Positions 44,528-51,930 of a stretch of 64,000 nucleotides of DNA are shown in pieces (position 1 is the first letter of the stretch; every line of letters begins with the position of its first letter). Origin of the DNA: CAZYJR01 sp964647905 (lineage in GTDB: Bacteria > Desulfobacterota > DSM-4660 > Desulfatiglandales > HGW-15); NCBI GenBank assembly GCA_964647905.1, contig CAZYJR010000006.1, forward strand, positions 62,001-126,000. The letters run 5' to 3'. Under the pieces are notes generated by a model that did no database searches, was not told the DNA's origin, and worked only from the letters and a program-made list of their open reading frames with translations. The translations under genes were made by a program, and so were the position numbers.

Positions 44528-45810
44528 GACCGGAGAGAATAGCCGATCTGGGGGCCGAGGAGCGGCGGTCGCTGATCAGACGGTCCATGGAGGACATATC
44601 CTCGATCTACGATTATGTGCGGGATCTGGTAAGGGACGTAAGAGAGAGGGGCGACCGGGCGGTGATCGAGGGCCATCTGGGGATGGACCAGGCGCTTTCC
44701 CTGCAAACCCTGGAGATAACAGGAGACGAGATCAAGGACGCCTACAAGAGGGTGGAGAGCGACGTGGTGGAAGCCCTCAGGGCCGCCGCCCGCAACATCA
44801 CCGCGTTCCACCGGGCTCAACTGGAAAGATCCATGTGGTCGGTGGAAGTCGCACCGGGCATTCTGGCCGGCAGGGTCACCAGGCCCATTGAGAGCGTGGG
44901 CTGCTATATCCCGGGCGGGCGGGCGGCCTACCCCAGCACCACCCTGATGACCGTCCTCCCCGCCAGGGCGGCCGGGGTGGACCTGGTCTCGGCGGCCACC
45001 CCCCCGGACCGCGGGGGAGCGGTGGCCACGGAGACGCTTGTCGCTCTGGACATAGCCGGGTGCGACCGGATCTTTCGCATGGGCGGTCCGTGGGCTGTGG
45101 CCGCCCTGGCTTACGGGACCGAGTCCGTACCCGGGGTGGACAAGATCGTAGGACCCGGCAACAAATACGTTACCGCCGCCAAGATGGCGGTCTTCGGGGA
45201 GGTGGGGATCGACTCCCCGGCCGGGCCGAGCGAGTCCCTGATACTGGCGGACGATACCGCGGAGTGCGAGTGGGTATCACTGGACTTCCTCAGCCAGACC
45301 GAGCACGACCCGGATTCCGCGGCGATCCTGGCGACCACGTCCGAGGACCTGGCGCTCGGGGTGTGCGAGTGGATCAACAAGGCGCTGGGCTCCCTTCCCA
45401 GGCGGGAGATAGTGGAGCGGTCCTTGTCCTCCCACTGCCGCGTCCTCCTGGCAAGTGATATGGATGAGGCCGTGGATTTCGCCAATGAGTACGCGCCGGA
45501 GCACCTCCAGCTGGTCTGCAGGGACCCCTTTATCGTCCTCAACCGGATCAGACACGCGGGCTCCATATTCCTGGGGCCTTACGCCCCGGTGCCGGCCGGC
45601 GACTATGCCTCGGGCACCAACCACGTGCTCCCCACCGGCCGGGCCGCGCGCATGTTCTCCGGCCTCTCGGTGGACGACTTTCTCAAGCGGCCCACTTTCC
45701 AGTACCTGAGCCGCGAGGGCCTGAGGAGCATCCAAGGAACGGTCACCACCCTGGCCGAGGCCGAGGGCTTGTTGCTCCACGCCCGCGCGGTCAGGGCCAG
45801 GTTCTCGTGA
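44518..45810 (+). CDS. hisD: histidinol dehydrogenase
   Basis: This 430-residue enzyme has the HisD signatures ESVGCYIPGGRAAYPSTTLM, VDKIVGPGNKYVTAAK, IDSPAGPSE and FSGLSVDDFLKR. It oxidises histidinol to histidine through two NAD-dependent steps with a zinc ion. Other his genes are not adjacent, so it is a lone hisD here. I chose the ATG at 44518, preceded by AAGGG; the open frame continues upstream over the NUDIX gene without family similarity and is not a fusion. Confidence 0.96.
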   Translation: MELRPERIADLGAEERRSLIRRSMEDISSIYDYVRDLVRDVRERGDRAVIEGHLGMDQALSLQTLEITGDEIKDAYKRVESDVVEALRAAARNITAFHRAQLERSMWSVEVAPGILAGRVTRPIESVGCYIPGGRAAYPSTTLMTVLPARAAGVDLVSAATPPDRGGAVATETLVALDIAGCDRIFRMGGPWAVAALAYGTESVPGVDKIVGPGNKYVTAAKMAVFGEVGIDSPAGPSESLILADDTAECEWVSLDFLSQTEHDPDSAAILATTSEDLALGVCEWINKALGSLPRREIVERSLSSHCRVLLASDMDEAVDFANEYAPEHLQLVCRDPFIVLNRIRHAGSIFLGPYAPVPAGDYASGTNHVLPTGRAARMFSGLSVDDFLKRPTFQYLSREGLRSIQGTVTTLAEAEGLLLHARAVRARFS

Positions 45811-45930
45811 CGATCGAAGCAGGGGCCCAACGGCCTTGAACTGTGTGACCATCCATGCTAAAGACGACCTCGCAAGGAGCTTTCCAGGGTCGTCGTTCGC
45901 TTCTCAACCAAGAAAAGGAGGGCAAGGCTT

Positions 45931-46368
45931 ATGGCGGAGATCAAAGGCTACAACATGCCGGACGAGCTCTACTACCACGAGGAGCATAGCTGGGCCCGGG
46001 TGGACGGAAACAGAGTCACGGTGGGCATGAACGACTTCTTCCAGAAGGAAGCCGGGGACATCGTGTTCGTGGACCTCCCTGAGGAGGAGGAAGAGGTGAG
46101 CCAGGGCGAGGTCTGCGGGAAGATTCAATCCAGGAAGTGGATCGGGAAGCTGGTGGCCCCGGTATCCGGCGAGATAGTGGAGGTGAACGAGGACCTCGAG
46201 GAGGACACCAGCCTGATCAACTCAGACCCCTACGGCAAGGGCTGGATCCTGGTGATAGAGGCAGAGGACCTGGAATCCGAGCTGGAGAACCTGATGCAGG
46301 GACAGGCGCTGGCCGATTTCCTGGAAAAGGAGATACGGCGGGCCGAGGAGGAAAAGGCCAAGGGTTAG
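45931..46368 (+). CDS. GcvH-like lipoyl-carrier protein with variant lipoylation site
   Basis: This 145-residue protein has the GcvH fold: YYHEEHSWARVDGNRVTVGM near the start, VAPVSGEIVEVNEDLEEDTSLIN and PYGKGWILVIE later. In normal H proteins the lipoylated Lys is in ESVKAxS; here the site reads QSRKWIGK, so the Lys is kept but its surroundings are different. The C-terminus ends in a charged helix. No other glycine-cleavage genes are adjacent. It is followed by a lipoate ligase and a LipS-like radical SAM enzyme, so it could serve as the lipoyl acceptor or scaffold. GGAGG precedes the ATG. Confidence 0.85.
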   Translation: MAEIKGYNMPDELYYHEEHSWARVDGNRVTVGMNDFFQKEAGDIVFVDLPEEEEEVSQGEVCGKIQSRKWIGKLVAPVSGEIVEVNEDLEEDTSLINSDPYGKGWILVIEAEDLESELENLMQGQALADFLEKEIRRAEEEKAKG

Positions 46369-46375
46369 CCGGATC

Positions 46376-47446
46376 ATGAGCGAGACGTGGCGTTTTTTCA
46401 GGGATTGGGGCCGTCCGCTTTCCACCGCGGAGGGGCTGGCCGTGGACGACACCCTGCCCCGATCGGTGGAGGAGCAAGGCTCACCGCCCGTCCTTCACCT
46501 CTACAGCTTCGTCCCCTCGGCCATAGCGGGCAAGTACCAGGACATTGAAGCGGCCCTGGACCTGGAGCGGTGCGAGGCCCGGGGGATCGAGTACAACCGC
46601 CGGAGCACCGGCGGGGGCACGGTGATAATGGGGCCCGACGTGGTCTCGCTGGGCCTGGGCATCAACATGGACCACCCCGGACTGGGAGGCGGCGGCGTAG
46701 CCGGGGTCTTTGCATCCCTCAGCAAGGCCCTGGCCGGTGCCTTGGAGCAGTTCGGAATCAGGGCGGCCTTTCGGCCCAAGAACGATCTTGAGGTGGAAGG
46801 CCGAAAGATTGCGGGGCTCTCGGCCGCCTCCGAGGCCGGCAAGAGCCTCCTCTTCCACACCTCCCTGCTGGTGGATTTCGATCTCGAACTCATGTCCGAT
46901 ATCATGCGGACGCCGGCTGCCAAGCTGAGCGACAAGGGCTACAACTGCTTCAGCAGGCGTATGACCACGGTGAGGGAGGAAGCGGGCCGGGACGTGGAGG
47001 TGGACGAAGTGATAGAGGCCGTGGCCGTGGCCTTTGAGGAGCACTTCGGGATCCGGTTCCGGCCGGACGGGCCGGACACATGGGAGAGAAGGACCATCTG
47101 CGGGTTGATGGAGGAGAGATACACCAACCGGGAGTGGGTCTTTTCCTACAAGCACCCGCGCTCGCGAATGGGCGTGGGAAGGCTAAAGACCCCGGGAGGG
47201 CTCCTGGAGATATATCTCTCCCTGGCCGGGGCCTCCATAGAGAACGTGGTTATAACAGGGGACTTCTTCTCCACCACCGGGGACGTCAATCTACTGGAGA
47301 GCGCCCTCAGGTGGACCACCGCCCAGGAGCAAAGGATCTCGGAGAACCTGAGCCGGGTGTGGCGGGAGGACATGATATACGGGGTGGACGTCCCCACCTT
47401 GACAAAGGCCGTGCTCCTGGCCAAGGAAAACCAGGTGCGGCTCTGA
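46376..47446 (+). CDS. lplA: lipoate-protein ligase A-type protein (biotin/lipoate ligase fold)
   Basis: This 356-residue protein has the ligase core NRRSTGGGTVIM and KNDLEVEGRKIAGLS, with the Lys that contacts lipoyl-AMP. A C-terminal domain with MGVGRLKTPGGLLEIYLS and VITGDFF resembles the LplA accessory or LplB-type domain. It should attach lipoate to an E2/H-type acceptor, most likely the GcvH-like protein just upstream. An octanoyltransferase activity is not ruled out. It starts 8 nt after the H-protein stop codon. Confidence 0.88.
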   Translation: MSETWRFFRDWGRPLSTAEGLAVDDTLPRSVEEQGSPPVLHLYSFVPSAIAGKYQDIEAALDLERCEARGIEYNRRSTGGGTVIMGPDVVSLGLGINMDHPGLGGGGVAGVFASLSKALAGALEQFGIRAAFRPKNDLEVEGRKIAGLSAASEAGKSLLFHTSLLVDFDLELMSDIMRTPAAKLSDKGYNCFSRRMTTVREEAGRDVEVDEVIEAVAVAFEEHFGIRFRPDGPDTWERRTICGLMEERYTNREWVFSYKHPRSRMGVGRLKTPGGLLEIYLSLAGASIENVVITGDFFSTTGDVNLLESALRWTTAQEQRISENLSRVWREDMIYGVDVPTLTKAVLLAKENQVRL

Positions 47447-47459
47447 GGACTGGATTGAA

Positions 47460-48572
47460 ATGCCGGGCGTTTCTATTTTGCAAAGGACGGATGCCGAAAG
47501 GGTGAGGCCCGCCGCAGAGGCGCGGAGCCCGGAGGCGGTCAAGATAAGCCTCGCCTCGGCCATCTCCCTGGGCCTGGCCCGGGGCCGAATGTACAGGGGC
47601 GCGGTCAACCGCTGCGTGAACCTCCTGGTCCACTACCCCGAAGGGTGCTCGGCCAATTGCGCCTACTGCGGTCTGGCCGACAAGCGCCCGGGCAGGTACC
47701 GGGACAAGAGCTTCATCCACGTGGCATGGCCGGTCTTTCATATGGACGAAATCGTGGAGGCGATCCAGGCCGCACCGGGCTATGTAAAGCGCACCTGCAT
47801 ATCCATGATCACCAACGGAAGATGCCGCAAGGACACAATCTACATGGCCGAGCGGCTGACCCGGGAGACAGACCCGCCCCTTTCCGTCCTGATCAGCCCC
47901 ACGCTGCTGGAAAAGGACGACCTCAAGGCCCTGAGGGATGCCGGAGCGGACAAGATAGGAGTCGCATTGGACCTCGCTACGCCGGAGCTCTTCGACCGGT
48001 ACCGGGGAACAGGCGTCTCCGGCCCCCACCGCTGGGACAAATACTGGCGGATCCTGGAGCAGGGTCTTGAAATCTTCGGCCCCACAAACGTGGGGGCGCA
48101 CCTCATGGTCGGGATGGGAGAGACAGAGGAGCAGATGGTTACACTAATGGAGAGGCTTTGGGGCATGGGTGCGGCCAATCACCTCTTCTCCTTCCTGGCC
48201 GAGGAGGACTCCGCCCTGGCCGACCGCCCTCAGCCCCCTTGGCCCGTATACCTGAGGGTTCAACTCGCCCGATACCTTATAGAAGAAGGAATCGCAGGCA
48301 CCGGGGACATGACCTTCGACCCCAGGGGCCGCATCAGGGACTTCGGGCTGCCCCGGGAAGAGCTCACGGAGATAATAGGCCTCAGCACCCCGTTCATGAC
48401 CACCGGCTGCCTGGGCCCGGACGGAGAGGTGGCGTGCAACCGCCCGTTCGGCAACTGCCTCCCGGACGTCCGCCAGTGGAACTACCCCTACCTGCCGAAC
48501 CACGAGGAGACCGAGCTGATCAAACGGCACATCATGGATCTCCAGAAAATCCCTTTGACAGAATCATTTTGA
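47460..48572 (+). CDS. radical SAM protein, LipS-like (biotin-synthase related)
   Basis: This 370-residue radical SAM protein has the cluster motif EGCSANCAYCGLAD (CxxxCxxC near residues 61-68). The C-terminal part has FMTTGCLGPDGEVACNRPFGNCLP with several Cys that could hold an auxiliary cluster. The proteins it most resembles are biotin-synthase-related radical SAM enzymes such as LipS1/LipS2, which together insert sulfur to make lipoyl groups. Only one such protein is visible here. It starts 14 nt after the ligase gene, and the cluster order gcvH-like, ligase, radical SAM fits lipoylation in situ. Confidence 0.75.
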   Translation: MPGVSILQRTDAERVRPAAEARSPEAVKISLASAISLGLARGRMYRGAVNRCVNLLVHYPEGCSANCAYCGLADKRPGRYRDKSFIHVAWPVFHMDEIVEAIQAAPGYVKRTCISMITNGRCRKDTIYMAERLTRETDPPLSVLISPTLLEKDDLKALRDAGADKIGVALDLATPELFDRYRGTGVSGPHRWDKYWRILEQGLEIFGPTNVGAHLMVGMGETEEQMVTLMERLWGMGAANHLFSFLAEEDSALADRPQPPWPVYLRVQLARYLIEEGIAGTGDMTFDPRGRIRDFGLPREELTEIIGLSTPFMTTGCLGPDGEVACNRPFGNCLPDVRQWNYPYLPNHEETELIKRHIMDLQKIPLTESF

Positions 48573-48583
48573 CATGATATGTA
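48555..48583 (+). promoter_or_regulatory. sigma-70 type promoter for tRNA-Lys
   Basis: TTGACA at 48555-48560 and TATGTA at 48578-48583 are separated by 17 nt. The -35 box overlaps the end of the radical SAM gene, and the tRNA starts 13 nt past the -10. Confidence 0.5.
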
Positions 48584-48595
48584 TTAAAGTTTACG

Positions 48596-48672
48596 GGGCC
48601 GTTAGCTCAGCCAGGTAGAGCAGCGGACTTTTAATCCGTTGGCCACAGGTTCGATTCCTGTACGGCCCACCA
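48596..48672 (+). tRNA. tRNA-Lys (anticodon TTT), CCA encoded
   Basis: GGGCCGT pairs with ACGGCCC to form the acceptor stem. The D-arm TTAGCTCAG, the anticodon loop CTTTTAA, GGTTCGATTCC as the T-arm, a discriminator A and an encoded CCA are all present. Confidence 0.97.
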
Positions 48673-48779
48673 GAGAGCAAACGGGCCTCGACAGACGCCC
48701 GAGCGGCACTTGACATATATGGACTTTGACGGGATGACCTCCCGGCGATGGCCATAACCGCAGTCCTTCCTACAACTGC

Positions 48780-48857
48780 GTCCCCATCGTCTAGCCAGGT
48801 CCAGGACACCGGCCTTTCACGCCGGCGACAGGGGTTCAAATCCCCTTGGGGACGCCA
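48780..48857 (+). tRNA. tRNA-Glu (anticodon TTC), CCA encoded
   Basis: GTCCCCA pairs with TGGGGAC in the acceptor stem. The anticodon stem CCGGC/GCCGG closes the loop CTTTCAC with anticodon TTC; GGGTTCAAATCCC forms the T-arm; discriminator G plus CCA follow. The accessory region begins directly after it. Confidence 0.97.
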
Positions 48858-48868
48858 AATAATTTCAA

Positions 48869-48897
48869 GGAGTTGCGCGATGTGCAGCCCCTTTTTT
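48869..48897 (+). terminator. intrinsic terminator after tRNA-Glu
   Basis: GGAGTTGC pairs with GCAGCCCC (one A-C mismatch and one G-T) around a 7-nt loop and is followed by TTTTTT. Confidence 0.6.
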
Positions 48898-48946
48898 ATT
48901 CCACCCCGTTTCGATTTCCAACCCTATTTCCAACCCTGGAAAGGGA

Positions 48947-48975
48947 TTGACACCCAGGCTCAACCGCAGTAGACT
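48947..48975 (+). promoter_or_regulatory. sigma-70 promoter for the SAM-I riboswitch transcript
   Basis: TTGACA (perfect -35) at 48947-48952 and TAGACT (4 of 6) at 48970-48975 with exactly 17 nt between them. Transcription would start near 48982, at the edge of the aptamer. Confidence 0.7.
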
Positions 48976-48983
48976 CTCTTCAA

Positions 48984-49080
48984 AATCATGAAGAGTGGCG
49001 CGAGGGAACTGGCCCGATGACCGCCCGCCAACCTGCTCCGCAAGGTGGTAATGCCAGCCCTGCTTCAGGGATCCATGAGG
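48984..49080 (+). promoter_or_regulatory. SAM-I riboswitch (S-box) aptamer
   Basis: The core GAGGGAACTGGCCCGATGA, a GCCAACC segment near 49027-49033 and GGTGGTAATGCC match the SAM-I consensus in order. P1 closes as TCATG (48986) with CATGA (49074); P3 as ACCTGC with GCAAGGT; P4 as CCCT with AGGG. It senses S-adenosylmethionine and usually controls methionine or SAM genes. The terminator that follows makes this a transcriptional OFF switch. Its downstream gene here is an unrecognised acidic protein. Confidence 0.9.
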
Positions 49081-49110
49081 TCGGCAAATGGCAAACGGAA
49101 GCGCCTACAG

Positions 49111-49133
49111 ACCTCCCCATAGCGGGAGGTTTT
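49111..49133 (+). terminator. riboswitch-controlled intrinsic terminator
   Basis: ACCTCCC and GGGAGGT pair (7 bp) around CATAGC, followed by TTTT. It lies 31 nt after the aptamer, the normal place for an S-box expression platform. Confidence 0.8.
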
Positions 49134-49315
49134 CCTGTCTCTGGGGTAGAGCCCCCCCCCTTATAGACCTTCTCAGCATTCCCGGTTACCGCTGGGCTGA
49201 ATCGAGGGCACCGCCCAATCCCTGGGCATGGACTCCGGAATCCGGCCGGAGGCAATGAGCATGCTCTCTCCAGCCCTCGCCAATCCGATAACGCTCGCAA
49301 AAAGGAGAAGGAAAA

Positions 49316-49735
49316 ATGTTTGATGAAGACCTGGATCAAGAAGAGACGAGCTTTGCCTGTGACAGACTGAGCGACGACGTCCTCCAGGAGGAATACAACG
49401 AATGGCTCGAGCAGGCATCAGACGAGGAGATCGAGAAGATGGCCAATAAGGCGGCCGAGGCCCTGATCAGGCGCTTTCCCGAGCTCGGCGGCAATGATGA
49501 TCGATCTCCGGGGGGTGTATCCGACGAGGATCCTCCTCCCTATCCTTCCGGAAACTCGGATACGGACGAGGAGCATCAGGAAGAGGACCCGCCGGCCGAG
49601 GCCCTTGATGACGACGAGTGGATTGCCTCGATCACGGGGCATTTCAGTCTGACCGACACCTTGGCGAGCGATCTCCGCCAGGCCTTCCCCGGCCTCTCCG
49701 AGGAGGATCTGAAGAAGTATCTGGACGGCCTATAA
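49316..49735 (+). CDS. hypothetical acidic protein downstream of the SAM-I riboswitch
   Basis: I do not recognise this 139-residue protein. It is strongly acidic and has a helical N-terminal half (SDDVLQEEYNEWLEQ, EEIEKMANKAAEALI), a disordered Pro/Asp/Glu-rich middle, and a second short helical region (TLASDLRQAFPGLSEEDL). It has no signal peptide. AAAAAGGAGAAGG precedes the ATG, a strong ribosome site. It is the first gene after the riboswitch terminator and so would be under SAM control. It might be a small interaction or inhibitor protein, but no function is supported. Confidence 0.7.
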   Translation: MFDEDLDQEETSFACDRLSDDVLQEEYNEWLEQASDEEIEKMANKAAEALIRRFPELGGNDDRSPGGVSDEDPPPYPSGNSDTDEEHQEEDPPAEALDDDEWIASITGHFSLTDTLASDLRQAFPGLSEEDLKKYLDGL

Positions 49736-50408
49736 TGGGGATCGTGAGGGTGTCCGCATCCTCTAATACGACCCTGAGTGCTTTGGCGCAACTGCTCCTG
49801 GCGTAGGGGACGCGGACGCCCTCTCCTATCCAAGCGGGGCGATTTCCCCTACAGGGTGGCCATCAAACCTTCACTGGGAGGCCGCTGCATCCCGGGAGGG
49901 GTGAGAGCTGCATGAGAGGCGATTCTCGGCAGACGCTTCCATGGGAACAGGCTCGTTCGCCGGGGGGACAAGGGACGTTTCCATAGTATACTGGTTGCTC
50001 TTGTGATTGAATAATCCGGCTCGCAGCCAACTTGTAGCTTGATTTTGTGATTTTGGGAGGGTAGTATAGCCACCAAACTGCACTTTTTTCTGGGATTCAA
50101 ATAGGCTTTTTGCCGTCTGTGCGAGGGAGCCATGTCCCGAGGCGCGCTCCAAGCCCCATTTCTCATGAGAGAGGTGGGGTTTTTGCTTTTGCGGCCTATA
50201 TAAAGACATGGCGATTAGGTGAATGGTTGTAGGGTGAATATGCAATAGGGTGACTTGCCGGCATTCATCACGACTCATTGCTAAATTGGTTTGGGGGTTT
50301 CTGCCCGAATAACAAGTTTGTCGGCTTTGGGAATTGGTTGTCCGAGTAATCTCCTTTCAAACGGAGTAATCAAGAAGCCACATATTTACTTGTTATCCGG
50401 GCTGTTCA
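49736..50408. other. intergenic stretch without a supported gene
   Basis: Open frames here have poor composition. The stretch contains an imperfect long-range inverted repeat (GAGGGTGTCCGC at 49746-49757 and GCGGACGCCCTC at 49812-49823) and a plus-strand intrinsic terminator at 50154. Base composition after about 49980 is richer in A and T than in the surrounding genes, consistent with acquired DNA. Confidence 0.6.
50154..50184 (+). terminator. strong intrinsic terminator with no gene just upstream
   Basis: CCCCATTTCTC and GAGAGGTGGGG form an 11-bp stem (two G-T pairs) with an ATGA loop, followed by TTTTTGCTTTT. It could end the transcript of the acidic-protein gene after a 420-nt 3' tail, or an unannotated RNA. 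Confidence 0.75.
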
Positions 50409-50825
50409 CTACCCAGAATGACCAGGAAAGCTGGATTCAAGTGCTTCTTTCGCTGCTTGCACTAAAAATGAGGATCGGGACATCCCGTGTTTTTTTGCCG
50501 CGGCATCGATCTGCTTCAGAGTCATTTCAGGCAGCGTAATATTCACACGTACCGTCCTAGGCTTTGCACCAGGGACCGAAACTACTAGATAGGCGGTCGC
50601 ATCGGCATAATCTGAATCCGCCATGATATCTTCCAAGCGGGAGGGGGTTGGCAATTGCTCTCCATCCTCCAGCAAACCTTGAATATGAAGGGACAAGGCA
50701 TCTTGCGCCATATCCTTGGCTTCGTCAATGTCCTTCCCGGCCGTGATGCACCCCTGAAAGTCGGGAAATGAGACACCGAAATCGGTCGCGTCCTCTTTGT
50801 GGACGACTGCAATAAAATTCGCCAT
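50409..50825 (-). CDS. hicB: HicB-type antitoxin
   Basis: This 138-residue protein has the HicB N-terminal fold (FIAVVHKEDATDFGVSFPDFQGCITAGKDIDEA) and a C-terminal ribbon-helix-helix-like segment (RVNITLPEMTLKQIDAAAKKHGMSRSSFLVQAA). It would neutralise the HicA toxin and bind the operator. I chose the ATG at 50825; it lies 8 nt after the hicA stop codon. The gene pair order hicA-hicB is standard. Confidence 0.93.
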   Translation of the reverse strand: MANFIAVVHKEDATDFGVSFPDFQGCITAGKDIDEAKDMAQDALSLHIQGLLEDGEQLPTPSRLEDIMADSDYADATAYLVVSVPGAKPRTVRVNITLPEMTLKQIDAAAKKHGMSRSSFLVQAAKEALESSFPGHSG

Positions 50826-50833
50826 GGCATACC

Positions 50834-51022
50834 TCAATTGAACTCGATCCCAGATTGGCGTTCTATGCTCTTGAGGGTGCCAACCGGGATATCCTTTTTC
50901 GGATGCGGGACCGTGACCCGCCCTTTTCGTTGAGCGTGGCTGAATTGAAGGTGGCTACCGGACTTAGCCACTTCTTGCCATCCATGCATTTTGAGCGCTT
51001 TGATGATCGTCCGGCTGTCCAT
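50834..51022 (-). CDS. hicA: HicA-type mRNA interferase toxin
   Basis: This 62-residue protein has the dsRBD-like HicA fold with the catalytic His in KSGSHLQFSH and ends KSIERQSGIEF. It cuts mRNA when free of HicB. The ATG at 51022 directly follows an inverted repeat that overlaps the promoter, so expression is probably autoregulated by HicB. Confidence 0.93.
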   Translation of the reverse strand: MDSRTIIKALKMHGWQEVAKSGSHLQFSHAQRKGRVTVPHPKKDIPVGTLKSIERQSGIEFN

Positions 51023-51024
51023 GG

Positions 51025-51059
51025 TGTGTATTGATACACATTTCCCGTTGGTTTGTCAA
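51025..51059 (-). promoter_or_regulatory. hicAB promoter with overlapping operator
   Basis: On the minus strand TTGACA (51059-51054) and TATCAA (51036-51031) are 17 nt apart. The palindrome TGTGTAT-TG-ATACACA (51025-51040) covers the -10 box, a suitable HicB site. Confidence 0.7.
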
Positions 51060-51258
51060 GCTGAAATGTATCGGATAACATGAGGCTCAAGCGGACGCTC
51101 CTTCATCGCGGCCCTCTAGCCTCTGAGTTGAGGTATTGCTCTGCAATCCTTCTGATTTTGTTCCCCGCCGATTTTCGAGCTTACGATAAGGATTCTGCAT
51201 AAAACTCTGCTGGTTTTTTCACCGTCGACATCGCGCATGATTCCAAAGGCAATACCAT

Positions 51259-51771
51259 ATACTAACCAAGATTATCAGCAACGGCCAACCGGGAGCCGCC
51301 CGAGCGGCCGTTGACGCAGCCATCGAACTCGTCACCCCCCACGAGGGCCGGACCCCCAAAGGGTACCCCGCCGAAGCCGGGCCCCTGGTGGAGCGATACA
51401 ACCTGACTGAGGTGCCCACGAAGGACTATGCGGATTGCACAAGGCAGAACATCCTCGATTCCGATGGTACCGTCATCTACTCGCACGGCGAACTCGGGGG
51501 CCAATCAAAGCTCACTGCGGACATGGCCACAGAACTCAGGCGGCCCTTCCTTCATATCGACCTCCAGAAGGAGCTGATTGCCGGAGCCGCAAAGGTGCTC
51601 TCTGTGTGGACAGAACTCCACAAGATAGCGGTTCTCAATGTCACGGGACCCACGGCCAGCGAGGACCCTCAGATATACGAGAAGGTGAAAACCGTGATGG
51701 AGGTCGCCCTGGTGCTCTTAAGGGGGCAGAAGAGGTGGCAAGCAATGGAGTCAGGCCATCCTACTCACTGA
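51259..51771 (+). pseudogene. decayed YpsA-like/molybdenum-carrier-type gene with lost start codon
   Basis: The frame reads KIISNGQPGAARAAVDAAIEL and continues to ERYNLTEVPTKDYADCTRQNILDSDGTVIYSHGELGGQSKLT. It resembles the short YpsA/MoCo-carrier family, whose N-terminal motif is GGQTGADR. Here Gly, Thr and Asp are all changed (NGQPGAAR). The codon at the expected start is ATA (51259), correctly spaced after AAAGG, as if an ATG was mutated. The only later usable start (GTG, 51388) removes the nucleotide-binding motif. It lies upstream of the defence-like operon. I think it is a pseudogene, though an ATA start cannot be excluded. Confidence 0.65.
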
Positions 51772-51930
51772 CCTTATGAACTCGAAGAATCCCACCCATG
51801 GAGGATCCGGAAGGAGCAAAGTGGGGGGGCTGCTTAGTGTCTCATGGCCTCTTTGGGATGGACAAGAAGGCTCTGGAGACATTAAGGTGTCATCCGCATG
51901 TGAATATTTCGGGTCCATAAGGAGGGGGGT

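Noticed and set aside
44041..45810. possible NUDIX-HisD fusion frame
   Set aside because: The extension upstream of 44518 is out of frame with the NUDIX gene and Gly/Arg-rich; hisD has its own ATG.
48596..48857. tRNA tandem as a CRISPR or repeat array
   Set aside because: The two units are normal tRNAs with different sequences; no CRISPR repeats are seen anywhere in the window.
49871..50278. 135-codon minus-strand frame in the gap after the acidic gene
   Set aside because: No family, no good ribosome site, and composition unlike coding DNA; a plus-strand terminator lies inside.
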